From assembly GCA_032158295.1 (NCBI GenBank), contig CM063246.1:8123608-8187607 (forward strand): 64,000 nucleotides of DNA. Reading direction: 5' to 3'. Positions 34,722 to 48,101 of this stretch are shown one piece after another; within the stretch, counting starts at the first letter, position 1, and the number at the start of each line of letters is the position of its first letter. Source of the DNA: Pycnopodia helianthoides (lineage: Eukaryota; Echinodermata; Asteroidea; Forcipulatida; Asteriidae). A model generated the notes under the pieces. It was not told the origin of the DNA. It searched no databases and saw only the letters and a list, made by a program, of their open reading frames with translations. The position numbers and the translations under genes were made by a program.

Positions 34722-36035
34722 TACAGGTAAATATATTTAAAGACAACAATACAAAAAATATTTTATCCATCTGAAATATCGATGATTATAACGTTTATAC
34801 ATGCACCAGTATCAATGCTAAAAAAGACCGTGTCAGCAGGGCAGTTTGTTCAATCGAAATAAGCACGTATCACATAAAATTGATGACAAAACATGCTGAA
34901 CTTACTAAAACGTGACTTACTAAATGCCATTACAAAATGCCATTTAATTTTAACCCTCGGGGAAGCAACGTGGTGAAAAAAATTCTCCACATGTTCCAAT
35001 TATGGTCATAATTGTTTTTCAATGGGCCAAAAAAGCCACGATTTTCTGTATTTGTCACCCCTTGTATACACCGCAAGCCTGTAGACTCCCATTGGCCAGG
35101 CTATAACCACTGCCGAGTAAGAATTGTTGAATGACAGCAGTCCCGAGGGACAGCAATGCCCTTGGGAATTGTAACTTGATACCTTAGTGAGCCAACTCCT
35201 TGTGCCATTATCTCTTTGTGTCAACCCTGTGCCGCCCAGAGCTAAAACAGGTCGTAAATAACACACACTGCTGGCCCAGACAAAAGCCCTGTGGGGATTA
35301 AAATTACTTTGGGCTTGCAGGAGGGGGTCATTGAACTACAAAACTGAGTGGTGATAAAATCCTCCACCTGGAGGACGCGCGTTATACAAAAGGGCCCGCT
35401 GCTCCGAGGGTATTAAAAGGGGTTGCGATACTTTTTTGAAAGCTATAGAGAATGGAAATATTTTTCCTTGTCCAAAAGCGTGTTATGAGTCATCTCTTTA
35501 TGGAGCTATAAAGTTTGTTGGTTCCAAAAAGGGAACTTGGGTGGTCTTTCATCCGAATTCGACTTTGCATGCATGATGTTACGATGGTAACAAAAAGAGG
35601 GTACTCGCACATCCAGTGAAGTTATTACCTAAAGAAGAAGAAACACTTAGGGGAACCATTTACAATGATGTACAGTAATTTCAACAATGAGCAATACAAA
35701 ACTGACATCTGAATAATAAGGGTTGAGATATCTTGCACTCCACGACCTAAATCAATGAAACTGTGCTACGGCAGCAGCTCGAAAGAAAGTTGGCAGAATT
35801 TGAAACTTTCTTCCTGAGACTGGTGCCTAGGCCTAATGCGCCATTTTGTTTTAATAAACATGTGAAAGCACGAGTCAAAACCTAGAATGTAAACGCATCT
35901 CATTATTCCAGGCACTGCTAGTTATTATACCGGTACATAAATACCAACAACATTGTCTGTCTGTGGTACTCATTGTTACAGAGTTCCTGTTATTTTGTTA
36001 AATGTCTTCATTAGGTTTCTTTGTTCTGTTTTTCA

Positions 36036-37212
36036 GGTTGACAAAGACTTGACCAATCACTCGACATCAACCGCATTGATTGATTTGACCAGCAAGATAG
36101 TTGATGCATTTAAGGACAATGCATATGCCGTAGATATATTCCTCGATTTATCAAAAGCATTCGATACCATCAACCATGATGTACTGTTGCATAAGCTGGA
36201 TTATTATGGTATCTGAGGCATTGCACGTGATTGGCTCGCAAGCTATATTGATAGTTGCTCTCACTGTGTTAAATAAAAATTGTTTTTGTCTGAATTCAAA
36301 AATAGCACTTATGGAGTGCCACAAGGATCACTACTCGGCCCTTTACTTGTTATCCTTTATAATAAAAAAATATTTCTAAAGCATCTGATCTGTTTTTTGT
36401 TATCCTTTGTTCAGACGATAAAAACATGTTACTCTCTGATAAGCACCTCCCTACTTTGTTTTAAAAAATGTTCACCAACATCTGATGTATGTATGCAATT
36501 GGTTGAATGCAATCGTCTGTCTCTCAACACCAAGACATGTAAATACATGTTATTTAGCAGCAAAAACAAACGGTTCAGTGCCCAAAATTTCGACGAACCG
36601 ATTGAGCGAGGATAAAACTAAATGTACTGGTATTGTGATCGAAAGTAGGCTAAAATGGAAATGTCACACACACGAAATTGCAAGAAAGATAGCAAATTCC
36701 ATTGGTATCATTAACAGGTTGAAACATCTGTTTCCCACCACAGTACTTCGCACCCTGCATTGTTCGCCAATAATTCCTTACCTAACGTATTGTAATGTTG
36801 TGTGTGGTAACACTTTCCGTACTTACATCACCAAATAATAATCGTACTGCAAAAGAAATTTAATCTGTTAATCTCAAAATCTCAATATATTGCTCACACG
36901 GATCATCTGTTCAAAGATTTGAAACTGCGCAACATTATCAATATCCATAAATACCAACAGAGCATTTTTCATGTAATACTGCAACAAACAGCTTTTCGAT
37001 TACTTAAAAACTTTCTTTCAATTCAATTATAATGTACACAATCACAGCACTAGATCCTCAACAAAAAACATCTCCCAATCCACAGGACTCAATTGTTCTA
37101 GCGTAACATCAAATGTTCTGGTGCTTTTAATTGGAATCTGCTACCTGATGCTACAAGGCGTTTCCCATCTGTCAGCTCATTCCATCATAAACTTAAAATG
37201 TATCTGTTAAAC
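36036..37212 (+). pseudogene. Non-LTR retrotransposon reverse transcriptase relic, left arm
   Basis: Frames read IFLDLSKAFDTINHDVLLH (catalytic Asp block), YGVPQGSLLGPL, and a CSDDKNMLL-like remnant of the FADD box. A typical C-terminal WNLLPDATRRFPSVSSFHH follows. Stops and shifts break the frame, for example after LDYYGI. It is jockey/CR1-like. The insertion lies 1.3 kb after the transmembrane exon of copy 2, and a shorter mirror copy lies after copy 3. Confidence 0.85.
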
Positions 37213-37450
37213 TAGTTTAACTTCCGACGTTAGTTTTAACAATTCTAGTTTGGTTTGTTTAAGTACATTTCATTATTACGTTACCGTGATTTACTCGTAA
37301 ACACGTTTGTTAATTGTCTGATTGTTTGTACCCGTGTTTTTGTTTCTTGTCCCTTTTTCCGTATGTCTGTTTTTGCACAGTCTTTTGTCCTAAACATAAG
37401 GCTTCCCCAACACAAGCACCTGCTTATCGGAGTTTGGCTCCATTTCCCTA

Positions 37451-37557
37451 ATTAGCTGTTCCAACATAGCGGTCGGAACAGCTTTTGTTTTTGTCAATAA
37501 TTTTATTAGCTGCCCCGACATAGCGGTAGGAGCAGCTTTTGTATTCGTCAAGATTTT
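37451..37557. repeat. Two-copy 53-bp repeat with inner palindrome
   Basis: attagctgttccaacatagc and attagctgccccgacatagc start the two units. Each unit pairs agctg(t/c)(t/c)cc with gga(a/g)cagct. Found only in the left arm. Confidence 0.75.
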
Positions 37558-37559
37558 TA

Positions 37560-39940
37560 TTTTGTTTTTCTTCTTCCTCTTATTATTCTTTCCTTCCGTC
37601 ATAAATCCCATTTGATTTGTACACGAATTTGTTGCTTCCAAAAATTATACTTGGCTTAGTATAAAAGAGTCAGATCCTTTATCATATTAAGCTTAGATCA
37701 TGAAGTTATAGTTAAATGTAACTAGCTTAACTTAATTAATACGTTTACTTTTTTTAAAAGTTATAATGACACGAATATTTAATTAGTAAATCTTGTGTCC
37801 ATCATATCTCAAGAAGTTTACATCCGATCCTCAAACTTTCCTCAGTTATAGACTTGTCTTATATTGCAGATGGGGATTCTGGCCAAATATTCACGGTCAC
37901 GTCATCATGACATCATTTGTTGGCGCCTTTTTCTATCTGTGTATCTGTTTTTCTAAATGTTTTGCTGGTCGAAGACAAATTATTTTCAAAATAAGTCAAA
38001 CGTTAGTTTCCAAAATTACATAAACTGTTATGACAAAATAAATCCTTGTAATTACAGATGTTTCAGGCCGTCAAAAGTAATCAAAGTATCACTCTAATTA
38101 ACAATTAATTGGTAAATCTTGACATCGTGGCCCAAACGTAATGCTAGCATATAGACTCGCGTTCACGATAGCGGTAGATGCTCTGTACGGTTCATGCACT
38201 GCGGCATGGAACCATACGAGATTGGGACTTACTTGAGTCTAGCAAATAACCATGAAATACTATTAGTATTACTGTTATTCTTCTTTCGCTCTGTCAAAAA
38301 TCCCTTAGGTTTTGTACACGAATTTGTGTTGTCAAAAAAACATACTTAGCTTAGTATAAAAGTTTCAGATTCTAAATCATATTAAAGCTTACGTCATGAA
38401 GTTGTCGTAAAATGTAATTAGCTCAACTTAATTTAAGTTACTTAGTTATAATGACATGAATATTTAATTAGGCAATCTTGAGACCACCATAACTCAAAAA
38501 GTATACGTCCGATCATCAAACTTGTGTTTCTTTCTTTCATATACTTCTTGAATAATATATAACTGTTTATTAGACTAAAATGCCGGACAAGGTTTCCACG
38601 ACATCATTTATTGCGCGTTTTGTATGTGTGTCCAAAACATGTTAGTAACAAAACGTAACTTTTCAAAATAAGTACAATTATAGTTTCCTATAGTACAAAA
38701 ATCATTTTAAAACACAAATGCTTTTACTAAGAGTTATTCCCGGCCATAATAAATAATCAAATACAATGTATTTTCACGAAAATTAACGATTAGATTGGAA
38801 ATCTGACCCCATGGCTCAAAGTCTGTGTAGCGTAATCACGGCATTGTGTCGAAGATTGCGCCGAATGTTATTCTTAACCGAAGGTGGACCAATTAGTTAG
38901 TGCGTACCCCCATTGGATTTGTGCATGACCAAGATATGTAATTCATAGGTTAGTTAAGATTTTTTAAAGGCATCTGATTAGGATAAGTTATAATATCATC
39001 TTGTACCAAATAAAATTGTTTGTACGAAAGTCGAAATGTTTGTGCTGTCTTATAGCTTATAACCATTGTGACATTTTGTTTAATCAAATGACCCACTTTG
39101 ACCTCCACTTCCGGTCCAAATAGGAAGTTCAAAGTATAATAATCGTATTTGCTGAACCACATGTCATAAAGATATAATCTTTGTGCTGTATGCTAGCTGA
39201 ATACACATTTGACAATATATTCAGAAGCATGACACCACTTTTACCTTTCAAAATTCAAATAAAAAATTATATTTCCTAAACAACATGTCATAAATTCATT
39301 TGTGGCGTATGTAGCTTGTTACACAATTGACATTTTAGTCATACACATGAACCAACTTTGATATTTCCTTCCGGTCAAAATTTAAAAAATCTATTGTTCT
39401 GAACCACATGTCATAAAGTCATATTCTTTGTGAATTTTGGTAGCTTATTACACATTAATAAACATGATATACAAAATACGTGACCCCAATTTTATCTTTC
39501 TTCCGGTCCAAACAGGAGATCCAAACTTTACAAATCACAAATTTTGCACCAGGTGGGGTGAGGCTATGAGTTGGGGTCCTAAACTGGTTTTAAATCAGTT
39601 TCGAAATGAAGACAGGTTTAGGTTTTTAGGCACACTCAAAGTCCAAATAAAGGCCTGTCAAAAATCGAGAGTCTTCTATCTCAAATTCAGCCTCACTTTA
39701 GAGGTTTAGAGCGTATCATCAAAGTAAAAAAAAACGGAACAGCTTTGTGTTTGTTCACAAACAACTAATGTCTAGTTATTATGACTTTTCTTTCCTTCCG
39801 TCAAAAAGCCTTATGCTTTGCACATGCATTTTGTAAGGTCCAAAAATCAAACTTGACTTAGAATAAATGAGTCATATAGTATATCATATTAATACGTTAT
39901 ATATTATTATTAACAGATTGCACCACCCCAAAGACTGAAT
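37560..39940. repeat. Dispersed repeat module, three occurrences
   Basis: A block with cttccgtcaaaaatccc, ttttgtacacgaatttg and acttggcttagtataaaaga occurs at about 37580, 38283 and 39790. The right arm carries the inverted partners near 45420 and 46800. No coding frame. It is probably non-autonomous transposon sequence. Confidence 0.65.
38950..39530. repeat. Degenerate tandem repeat, unit about 130-140 bp, left arm
   Basis: Units share a cacatgtcataaag block and an accggaag-type core (seen here as cttccggtcc at about 39108 and 39491 and cttccggtca at 39366). The mirror array lies at 45700-46260. Confidence 0.7.
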
Positions 39941-40476
39941 TGTGTGAACGTTTATTAGGTGAGTAGTTACACATTTGGCAAAAACCTGCTTTACAAAACG
40001 GACAAAGAGACACTTTTCAGCGTTCGTATAGTTACTCTCCTTAGACTTCAATTGTTTTCAAACTAAAGAGGGGCCCTAAGGTCTAATTCAGTTTTGTGAT
40101 CCATTCATTTTTCAATAGATAATATTCTTATAAAAATTTGAAAAAGGGGCAAATTAATCTATAATTTTTTTTTACGGCATTTAGTGTTCTGGGTTCTTTT
40201 ACGTGAGCCAGAGCTGTGTATTTAGAGAGCTGCGACATAGAGGGACCAGTTTTCGTTGGTCACGTGGTTGCTGGACGTCATTTTCTGTCCTTTTATGCAG
40301 CACAACCCAATCATGTGCAGTCTACTATGGAACCCTGTAAGCGCACATGCAACAAAACAAAACAAAAAACAATTGGGTGTTATTTAAGTTGCTCTACAAT
40401 TATGCAATAGGCTAAACTGATGCGTTTTTATCAAACTTGACCCGAAATATAAGTTTTTTTTTTTTTAGCCAAGGAT

Positions 40477-40786
40477 GTTCTTAAAGATGCTTTCACAAAA
40501 CACCAGGCACCACAATGGGGGACTTTAGGAACGCCCGGTGGCAGCAGACTTAAAAGATAATTGACATTTCAGTTCGTCAGGTAAGCCTATAATTAGTCTT
40601 GCTTGTGCACAAGAACCAAATGGGAAACTTTTGAACGCTAGCAGACATACCAGGTAAAGTCCAATTGTTTACGTAGCTCCTAACGTGCGCACACTGCCGA
40701 GAACAATTAATTTACCTGGTAAGTCTGCTGCCACCTAGCGTCCCAAAATTCACCCATTGCGGTGCCTGGTGATTTGTGAAAGCATC
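40477..40786. mobile_element. MITE-like element with about 60-bp inverted ends
   Basis: Left end gatgctttcacaaaacacca and right end tggtgatttgtgaaagcatc are inverted repeats. The match continues inward through ggcagcagactta. It has no coding capacity, and the target duplication is unclear. It sits at the inner edge of the left arm and directly abuts the Penelope-like element. Confidence 0.75.
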
Positions 40787-40789
40787 AAA

Positions 40790-42430
40790 TACTATGGTAT
40801 TTTATGTTCTTTTGTCGTTTGTAGGCCAACAGAGGTGGTACAGGGAAGAGGTTGTAAAGGAAATCATTGTCACTTATTAAGTGCCAGTGTTTCAACAGCG
40901 CACTTTTGAGATTTAGGGTGATGTATTTGTGGGGAGAAAGACAAAATAAAAACAAAGGGCGTGTTCGTTTCTTTCTTGATGTTGGATGGTGCACTCAACA
41001 TTGAATTCCGGTGGCCATCATTAGATTTCGTGAAGCTGGTCAATTCTTCTGTGTTGTATCCACGTTCTATTAGTTTTTACTTAAAGAAACTAACCTTACT
41101 CTAAAAATATTTGGTGTGTGTGCATATGTGTTTGTATCTCGTCGTTTCGCGCTTAATGACGCCGCCAAATACAGACTTAGTGTGTGCAGAATCTCGAGCA
41201 AGATATTGGAGCGTGTCCGGTTTTTTGTTGCTTCTTTCTGAAAACGTTCGCCTTTGTAATATACGAGTTTAAGAAAGGTGATTTGGTAGTCGGAGATCTC
41301 TGAAGTGAATTTCAAAGTTGGGTGCAGGTTGTTCAACATCTTAATAAAATCCCACGCCTTGTTTCTGTTGCCATTGTAAACTATTAAAACATCGTCTCTG
41401 TATCTTTAGTAAGCCACTATCACTGGGTTGTTAGGAAGTATAATTTCTTTTTCGTATCTGAATGAGGTGATGTCACCTATTTCAGAACTGCATACACTAC
41501 CAATCGCAACGCCAGAACTTGTTATTGAACTCGAAGACGTTTGCGCCCAATAGATAAGTGTGTGTGTGTGTGTTTTCTTGTAGGTTTTAGTATGGTGTAC
41601 AATCCTGATTTTGCTTGTTCCACAGCATCACAAACTGAGTCTTTTGCCTCTTTGTGTGGGCAGTTTGTGTACATTGAAACAATGTCCAGGGCGATAATGA
41701 GATTATCCTGATTTTGCTTGTTCCACAGCATCACAAACTGAGTCTTTTGCCTCTTTGTGTGGGCAGTTTGTGTACATCGAAACAATGTCCAGGGCGATAA
41801 TGAGATTATCCTGTCCCATCGTCAAATTATTAAGTCTTTTGAGAACCTGTGAGGAGTCTCTTATGTGCTTTGTCGCTTGACGATATAGAGCAGGAAGTAA
41901 TCCATATATTTTGAGATTTGTTGAGTTGGAGACCCACAACCACTAATAATTGGCCTTCCTACAAACCGTGTTCCACCCGGTGGGTTTTTGTGGATCTTCG
42001 GTATAGGAGGTAAAGTTTGGGCGTTTTGATCTTGTGATTGTGAGGATTAAGAAACTCAAAAATCTCTTAGTTTATATTGTTGTCCACGTACTATAGATTG
42101 CGTACGGCCCAGTAGACCGTAACCCACCTTGTTGGGCTGTTGGCTCTCTTTTAACATCGGTCTTATTATAAAGAGAACCATAGGGCTAGGTATAGACCAT
42201 AGCCATGGGCTGGGTAGACCATGGCTGTGATTTCACCCGTTAAATCCCTGTCAACAACCTTATAGTGTGGTCCAGATAATTGCTTCAAACCTTCTTGTAG
42301 GTAGCCTGATCTGTTCATAACACATACACCACGGCCTTTGTCAAATTGTTTTATGACAATGTTTTGATTTTTCTTGAGGCCTGTGAGAGCAATGCGTTCT
42401 GCTTAAGTGATATTGGATGCCACATTTTAA
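40790..42430 (-). pseudogene. Penelope-like element reverse transcriptase, decayed
   Basis: Read on the minus strand from about 42430: KQFDKGRGVCVMNRSGYLQE, then KIHKNPPGGTRF and GRPIISG in shifted frames. Next come LIIALDIVSMYTNCPHKEA (first catalytic Asp), YRDDVLIVYNG (second catalytic pair) and LNNLHPTLKFTSEISD. Near the end is the KHWHLISDN...PPLLAYKRQKN linker typical of Penelope-like elements. A 103-bp tandem duplication (41604-41810) and several shifts destroy the frame. No GIY-YIG domain follows before the adjacent MITE. The element occupies the spacer between the inverted arms. Confidence 0.85.
41604..41810. repeat. 103-bp tandem duplication inside the Penelope-like RT
   Basis: cctgattttgcttgttccac through gataatgagattat occurs twice in direct succession. 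The length is not a multiple of three, so it breaks the reverse transcriptase frame at the first catalytic block. Confidence 0.85.
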
Positions 42431-43689
42431 ACTTTGGTAGCACTTTCTGTAATACCCTTACAAATGTTTCTTTTCTATGTTAAAATCCTAGGCAACTTTC
42501 TTCTCTAAACCATCTAACCCTTTCCATGTACTTACACATTCAACAATTATATCCCAAGAAGACCATTTAAAAGCTATAACACTAACAGGTTCACATACAT
42601 CATTTGTTACATGACAAGTACACTGTAAACCCTCCAAACTCCATTGTCTGGCAGCCATACAAACAAACAAACGTACACACTCCTTCCCAGGGGCATTGAG
42701 TATTATGTGTGCCACAGTCCCAACAACATGTTTGGGAACAAGGCTAGAGCTCCAATAATGTTTCCAAAAAATGGGCTTAGAAAATCACTTTTTTTTTAAA
42801 ATAAATTGAACCAAACTTATCAGTAGAACATTGTTGATATTTTGTTATTAATACCTACCTATGATATCATGGCTTCAAAACTTATTCACCCCCACCCTGC
42901 AGCACTTTGACAAAATAAATGGCTTCGGCCCATGGCCTATACGGCGGTTCATAACACAGTGCGCCACCTACCGTTTGCTTACTCCCTTTGTCCATCCTTT
43001 TCAGCCCTTCAACTCAACCCTGTTTATTCTAAGAACTAGCACTTTTTCTCGAAAGAGATTTATTTACATTGTTATTAGCCGTAAACCTACTCAGTTCTTA
43101 CATCTCGTATGACATTGACTCTTGAATTGAGAACTTCCTTAGGGAATTTAATGATGGAACTGGCAAAAGGTTTAAATGTTTCCATTGATCTTCACTGTAT
43201 TCATATTCATTTGTGGAATGATAAACAACGATACGACATGACGAATTGTGTTCTTAACTCACGCAATGGATGGTTCGTTTTCTAATCTATGGTCATCATG
43301 TACGCAAATGAGTTTATCTAAAAAGTCACGCCCATCTAAAAAAACAACATTCAGTTCTCGAAATAGCGAAATGGCATTAAAAGTCAGCACAAAAGAACGT
43401 GCCAGCTTACAAAAGGATGTTTCAAGCTTTGCATGGTGTGTACCACAACAAAAACTATAGTAGTAAACGTTCGGGAACCATGTATACAACTCTTCTGGGA
43501 CTTATCTGATTTTTCAATGTTTGGCCTACTTTTCAACAATCAATATTGCCCTAAACAAAGCTAATAACCCTAGGTCAAGTTTAATCAAAAGGTATCAGTA
43601 GAGATTCTTGCAACATTTCTAAGCCACAAAATTGAAACTTAAAACATTGATAAAAATACTGGACTTGTCCCTAATTATTTTTTCCCCTT
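42431..43689. other. Rest of the palindrome spacer, no gene recognised
   Basis: Short frames on both strands show no domain or splice-linked pattern that I recognise. I find no partner for this stretch in the left arm. Confidence 0.4.
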
Positions 43690-44894
43690 TTTTCCAACAA
43701 CTAAGTCAAGTTTGATAAAAACGCATCAGTATAGCCTATTGCATCATTTTAGAGCAACTTAAATATTACCCCATTGAAAAGAAACGCATGTGCGCTTACA
43801 GGGTTCCATAGTGGACTACACATTGGGTTGTGCTGCATGTAAAAGGACACAAAATGACGTCCAGAAACCACGTGACCAGCGGAAACTGGTCCCTCCATGT
43901 CGCAGCTCTCTAAATACACAGCTCTGGCTCACGTGAAAGAACCAGAACACTTAATACCGTGGAACAGTATAGATTAACTTGCCCTATTTCAAAATTTCAT
44001 AAGGATATTATCTATTGAAAAATGAATGGATCACAAAACTGAGTTTGACCTTAGGGCACCTCTTTAGTTTGATAAAAAAAAATACATTTTAGAGAGAGTA
44101 ACTATACGAACGCTGAAAAGTGACTCTTTATCCGTTTTGTTTCCTTCACAGTTTTGAAGTTCAGGTTTCTACAGGTTCATTCCACTGGAGTAGCAGGATC
44201 ACCTTGAAAATATCAGTACAAATTCAGAGGTTGGTTAAACTGTAAAGACTCTGTACACTGCCATTCCTTTTAAACATTTCACTCTCAGCAGTAGCCAAAT
44301 GCCAGCCTGGTTTGATAACAAATATTAGTCATCCTTAGCTAGGGTAGTTTGTAGGCGTCACAACAGCCTGAGCAATACTGGGGGAGATCTTTATGCCAGG
44401 GTTTGTGTGATTTAGGGGCGGGGCTTCACGTTATCATCAACCGTTCATAGCAATAGCTTGAATGGAAAAAGAGACAGACAATTCCGCTGTTTAGGCAATA
44501 AGCATATCTAACCCGTCTGAGTGGTGTTAGGCTTGATAACAATAGGGAACAAGCTTCATACCCCGTGTGTAGTACGATTTTGCTCAAATGAACATCTGCT
44601 AATGTGCTCACGTTTCGACCCTGGCAAGTTTAGTTAACAGAAGCAGTCAGGTGAAGGAGTGAGAAGCTGTAGAACGGCAGATCACGTTAAAGTTTTCTGA
44701 ACCTTGAGATAATTGTCATTAGCAATTCGGCCTTTGCGATGCAGGCAGCTTGACAAATTGGAAACAACAATAGAAACGCTTACCACGCTTGAACAAGCAT
44801 TAGAAGCATTGCTATACTTTTAATGTGTGTCTCATCTCAGCATAAGCCATCAATCTAAGAGGGACATAACTCTCTCGAAGATTACCTAACCAAG

Positions 44895-45180
44895 GTAGCG
44901 TGCACCCATATGGGTCCCGGTATAGGTCCAATATGCGCCGACAACACATGGGTCCCACATGGGATTACCCAGGTAGGCCCCAACGGATCCTGCACCCACG
45001 AATCGTATGGGTCCAATATGGGTAGGCCTAGATAACCCATTATAGGATACACTTTGGGCTCATCTGGAGAAAAAAATAACCTTTGTAAAATCTAGTTTAT
45101 CCCATATGGGCCTTACATGGGATTGATCAGGGCATGTTGGCCCAAATGAGGGTTCCATGTGGGGTGGCGCATAGGGTCCA
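44895..45180. repeat. Degenerate CCCATATGGG-type repeat cluster
   Basis: Variants of acccatatgggtcc recur irregularly (near 44907, 44949, 45008, 45102 and 45148). The motif is itself palindromic. The cluster lies in a roughly 1.1-kb segment present in the right arm only. Confidence 0.6.
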
Positions 45181-45699
45181 GAAGGCTGTAGTTTAATTCA
45201 AGTAATGTATTTTACTGAAATGTCAAATTTATAAGCAATTACATGTATTTTAATTAGTTAACGATACCACAATAGCTAAATACAAGCTAAATCAGTTAAT
45301 AATAATATAACGTATTAATATGATAAACTATATGACTAATGTATTCAGTCAAGTTTGATTTTTGGACCTTACAAAATGCATGTACAAAGCCTATGGCTTT
45401 TTGACGGAAGGAAAAAATAGTAATAATAACTAGACATTTGGTGTTTGTGAACAAACACAAAGCTGTTTCCGTTTTTTTACACTTTGATGAAACATTCTAA
45501 ACCTCTAAAGTGAGCCTGACTTTGAGATGGAAGACCCTTGATCTTTGACAGGCTTTTATTTGGACTTTTAATGTGCCTAAAACCTAAACCTGATCTTCAT
45601 TCTAAAACTTACACTCAACTGATTTAAAACCAGTTTAGGCCCCCAACTCATAGCCTCACCCCACCTGGTGCAGGATTTGTGATTTGTAAAGTTTTAATT

Positions 45700-46260
45700 T
45701 CCTGTTTGGACCGGAAGAAAGGTAACATTGGGGTCACGTTTTTTGTATATCATGTTTATTAATGTGTAATTAGCTGCCAAAAGGCACGAAGAATATGACT
45801 TTATGACATGTGGTTCAGAATAATAGATTTTTAAGTTTGAACTTCCTGTTAAGACCGGAAGGAAAAATCAAGGCGTGTTCATGTGTATGAAAATAAAATG
45901 TCAAATGTGTCACAAGCTACAAGACACCACAAAGATAATTACCTTATGACATGTTGTTCATGACATACAATTTTGATATTTGAACTTCCTGTTTGGACCG
46001 GAAGGAAACGTCAAAGTGGGGTGATGCTTCTGAATAAAATGTCAAATGTATATTAAGCTAGCAAACATCACAAAGATTATGTCTTCATGACATGGAAATA
46101 TTAGGAAATATTATTTTTATACTTTGAACTTCCTGTTTGGACCGGAAGTAGAGGTCAAGGTGGGTCTTTTGTTTAAACAAAATGTCACAATGGCTGTAAG
46201 CTACAAGACAGCACAAACATTACGACTTTATGACATGTGGTTAAAAAAAACCTTAACTTA
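45700..46260. repeat. Tandem repeat, unit about 140 bp, right arm
   Basis: Four units each contain aacttcctgtttggaccgga or a close variant (near 45703, 45840, 45983, 46125). Each unit also has a tatgacatg-type block and a caagctac block. It mirrors 38950-39530. Confidence 0.8.
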
Positions 46261-47036
46261 CCTAGGAATTACATTTTTTTGGTCATGCACAAATCCAATC
46301 GGGGTATGCACTAACTAATTGGTCTACCTCGGTTAGATGCAGTGCAATCTTCGACACAATGCCGTGATTGCGCTACACAAAGTTTGAGCCATGGGTCAGT
46401 TTTTCCAACTAATCGTCATTTATCGTGAAAAAACATTGTATTTGATTATTTATAATGGCCTGGATCAACTCTTAGTAAAAGCATTTGTGTTTTATAATGA
46501 TTTTTCTCTTATAAGAAACTTTGATTGTACTTATTTTGAAAAGTTATGTATTTTTTTACTAACCAACAAAGTTTGATGATCGGACGTATGCTTTTTGAGT
46601 TACGGTGGTCTCAAGATTGCCTAATTAAACATTCATGTCATTATAACAAAGTAACTTATATTAAGTTGAGCTAATTACATTTAACGACAACTTCATGACC
46701 TAATCTTAAATATGATATAGAATCTGAATCTTTTATACTAAGCTAAGTATGTTTTTTTTACATAACAAATTCGTGTACAAAACCTATGGGATTTTAGACA
46801 GAGCGAAAAAGAAGAATAATAACAATGATAATAATAATAGCTAGATGTCAAGTGTTCGTTCTGTAAACAAACACAACGTTGTTCCGGTTTTATGATACCA
46901 CTGTTATGATCCAGACCCTGAAATAAAAACCTTGAAATTTAGGCAATTAAATTGTGTCATAAGCTACCAAACGGCACAAAGATAATGAATTTATGACATT
47001 TTGTTTATGAAATATGTATATAAATATATATATTTC

Positions 47037-47590
47037 GAGATTTTGGGCACTGAATCGTTTGTTTTTGCTGCTAAATAACATGTAATTACATTTATTGGTG
47101 TTGAGAAACAGACGATTGCATTCAACCAATCAAATACATAAATCAGATGTTGATGAACATTTTTAAACAAAGTAGGGAGGTGCTTGTCAGAGAGTAACAT
47201 GTTTTTATCGTCTGAACAAAGGATAACAGAAAACACAAATCAGATGCTTTAAAACTATCATTGTTGGAGAGGATAAAAGGCCAAGTAGTGATCCCTGTGG
47301 CACTCCATAAGTGCTATTTTTGAATTCAGACAAAAACAATTATATTTAACACAGTGAGAGCAATGTCAATATAGCTTGCAAACCAATCACGTGCAATGCC
47401 TCAGATACCATAATAATCCAGCTTATGCAACAGTACATCATGGTTGATGGTATCGAATGCTTTTGATAAATCGAGGAATATTCCGGTGGCATATGCATTG
47501 TCCTCAAATGCATCAACTATCTTGCTGGTCAAATCAATCAATGCGGTTGATGTGGAGTGATTGGTCAAATCTTTGTCAACCTAAAAAAAA
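47037..47590 (-). pseudogene. Non-LTR reverse transcriptase relic, right arm
   Basis: Mirror copy of 36036-36600: it encodes the KAFDTINHDVL block, GVPQGSLLG and CSDDKNMLLSDKHLPTLF in broken frames. The C-terminal part kept in the left arm is missing here, and sequence jumps directly into the roughly 140-bp repeat family. Confidence 0.82.
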
Positions 47591-48085
47591 ACAGACAAAA
47601 AGAAACCTAATGAAGACATTTAACAAAAAACAGGAACTCGGTAACAATGAGTACCGAAGATAGTCAATGTAGTTGGCAACTACAAATGTAGTGTTAGGTG
47701 TGCAGTATATGAGCAACAGTGCTTTAGGATGTCTCTCAGTGATAGTTTCCCAACTTTAGCAATGTTTTAGATGTAAAATAAAGGCCCATGTCACACTAGG
47801 CAATTCAGGCAACAGATTCCAGGCAATCTCCAATGAGAAAATCCAATCACATTTCAGTTTTCTCATTTTTTTCCTTGGGATGGTGAGTTATATTGTGCTG
47901 CCGAAGTGTTCCTTGTGCATACAGTGCAGTTGGTTGCCTCCAAGTTGCCTGAACAAACTGCCCTAATGTGGGATACGGTCTTTTTCAGCATTGATACTGG
48001 TTCATGTATAAACTTTATAATCATCGACTTTTCATATGGATAATATCTTTGTTGTAATGTTTGTCTTTAATTATATTTCTCTGTA

Positions 48086-48101
48086 TTTATTCCGCACTTA
48101 C
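48086..48101 (-). terminator. Intron-retention stop and AATAAA signal, copy 3
   Basis: On the minus strand the donor forms TAA at 48100-48098 and AATAAA lies at 48091-48086, the same layout as in copies 1 and 2. Confidence 0.35.

Larger units (their letters stand above)
25655..40460. repeat. Left arm of large inverted duplication
   Basis: Read in reverse complement it matches 43690-59832. Shared markers are gtcgccatgacgaagat at the outer end, all receptor exons, the intron 1 block 28402-28584 (against 54491-54673), the reverse transcriptase piece near 36036 and gagagctgcgacat near 40225. Each arm has private insertions, so the lengths differ (14.8 against 16.1 kb). Confidence 0.88.
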
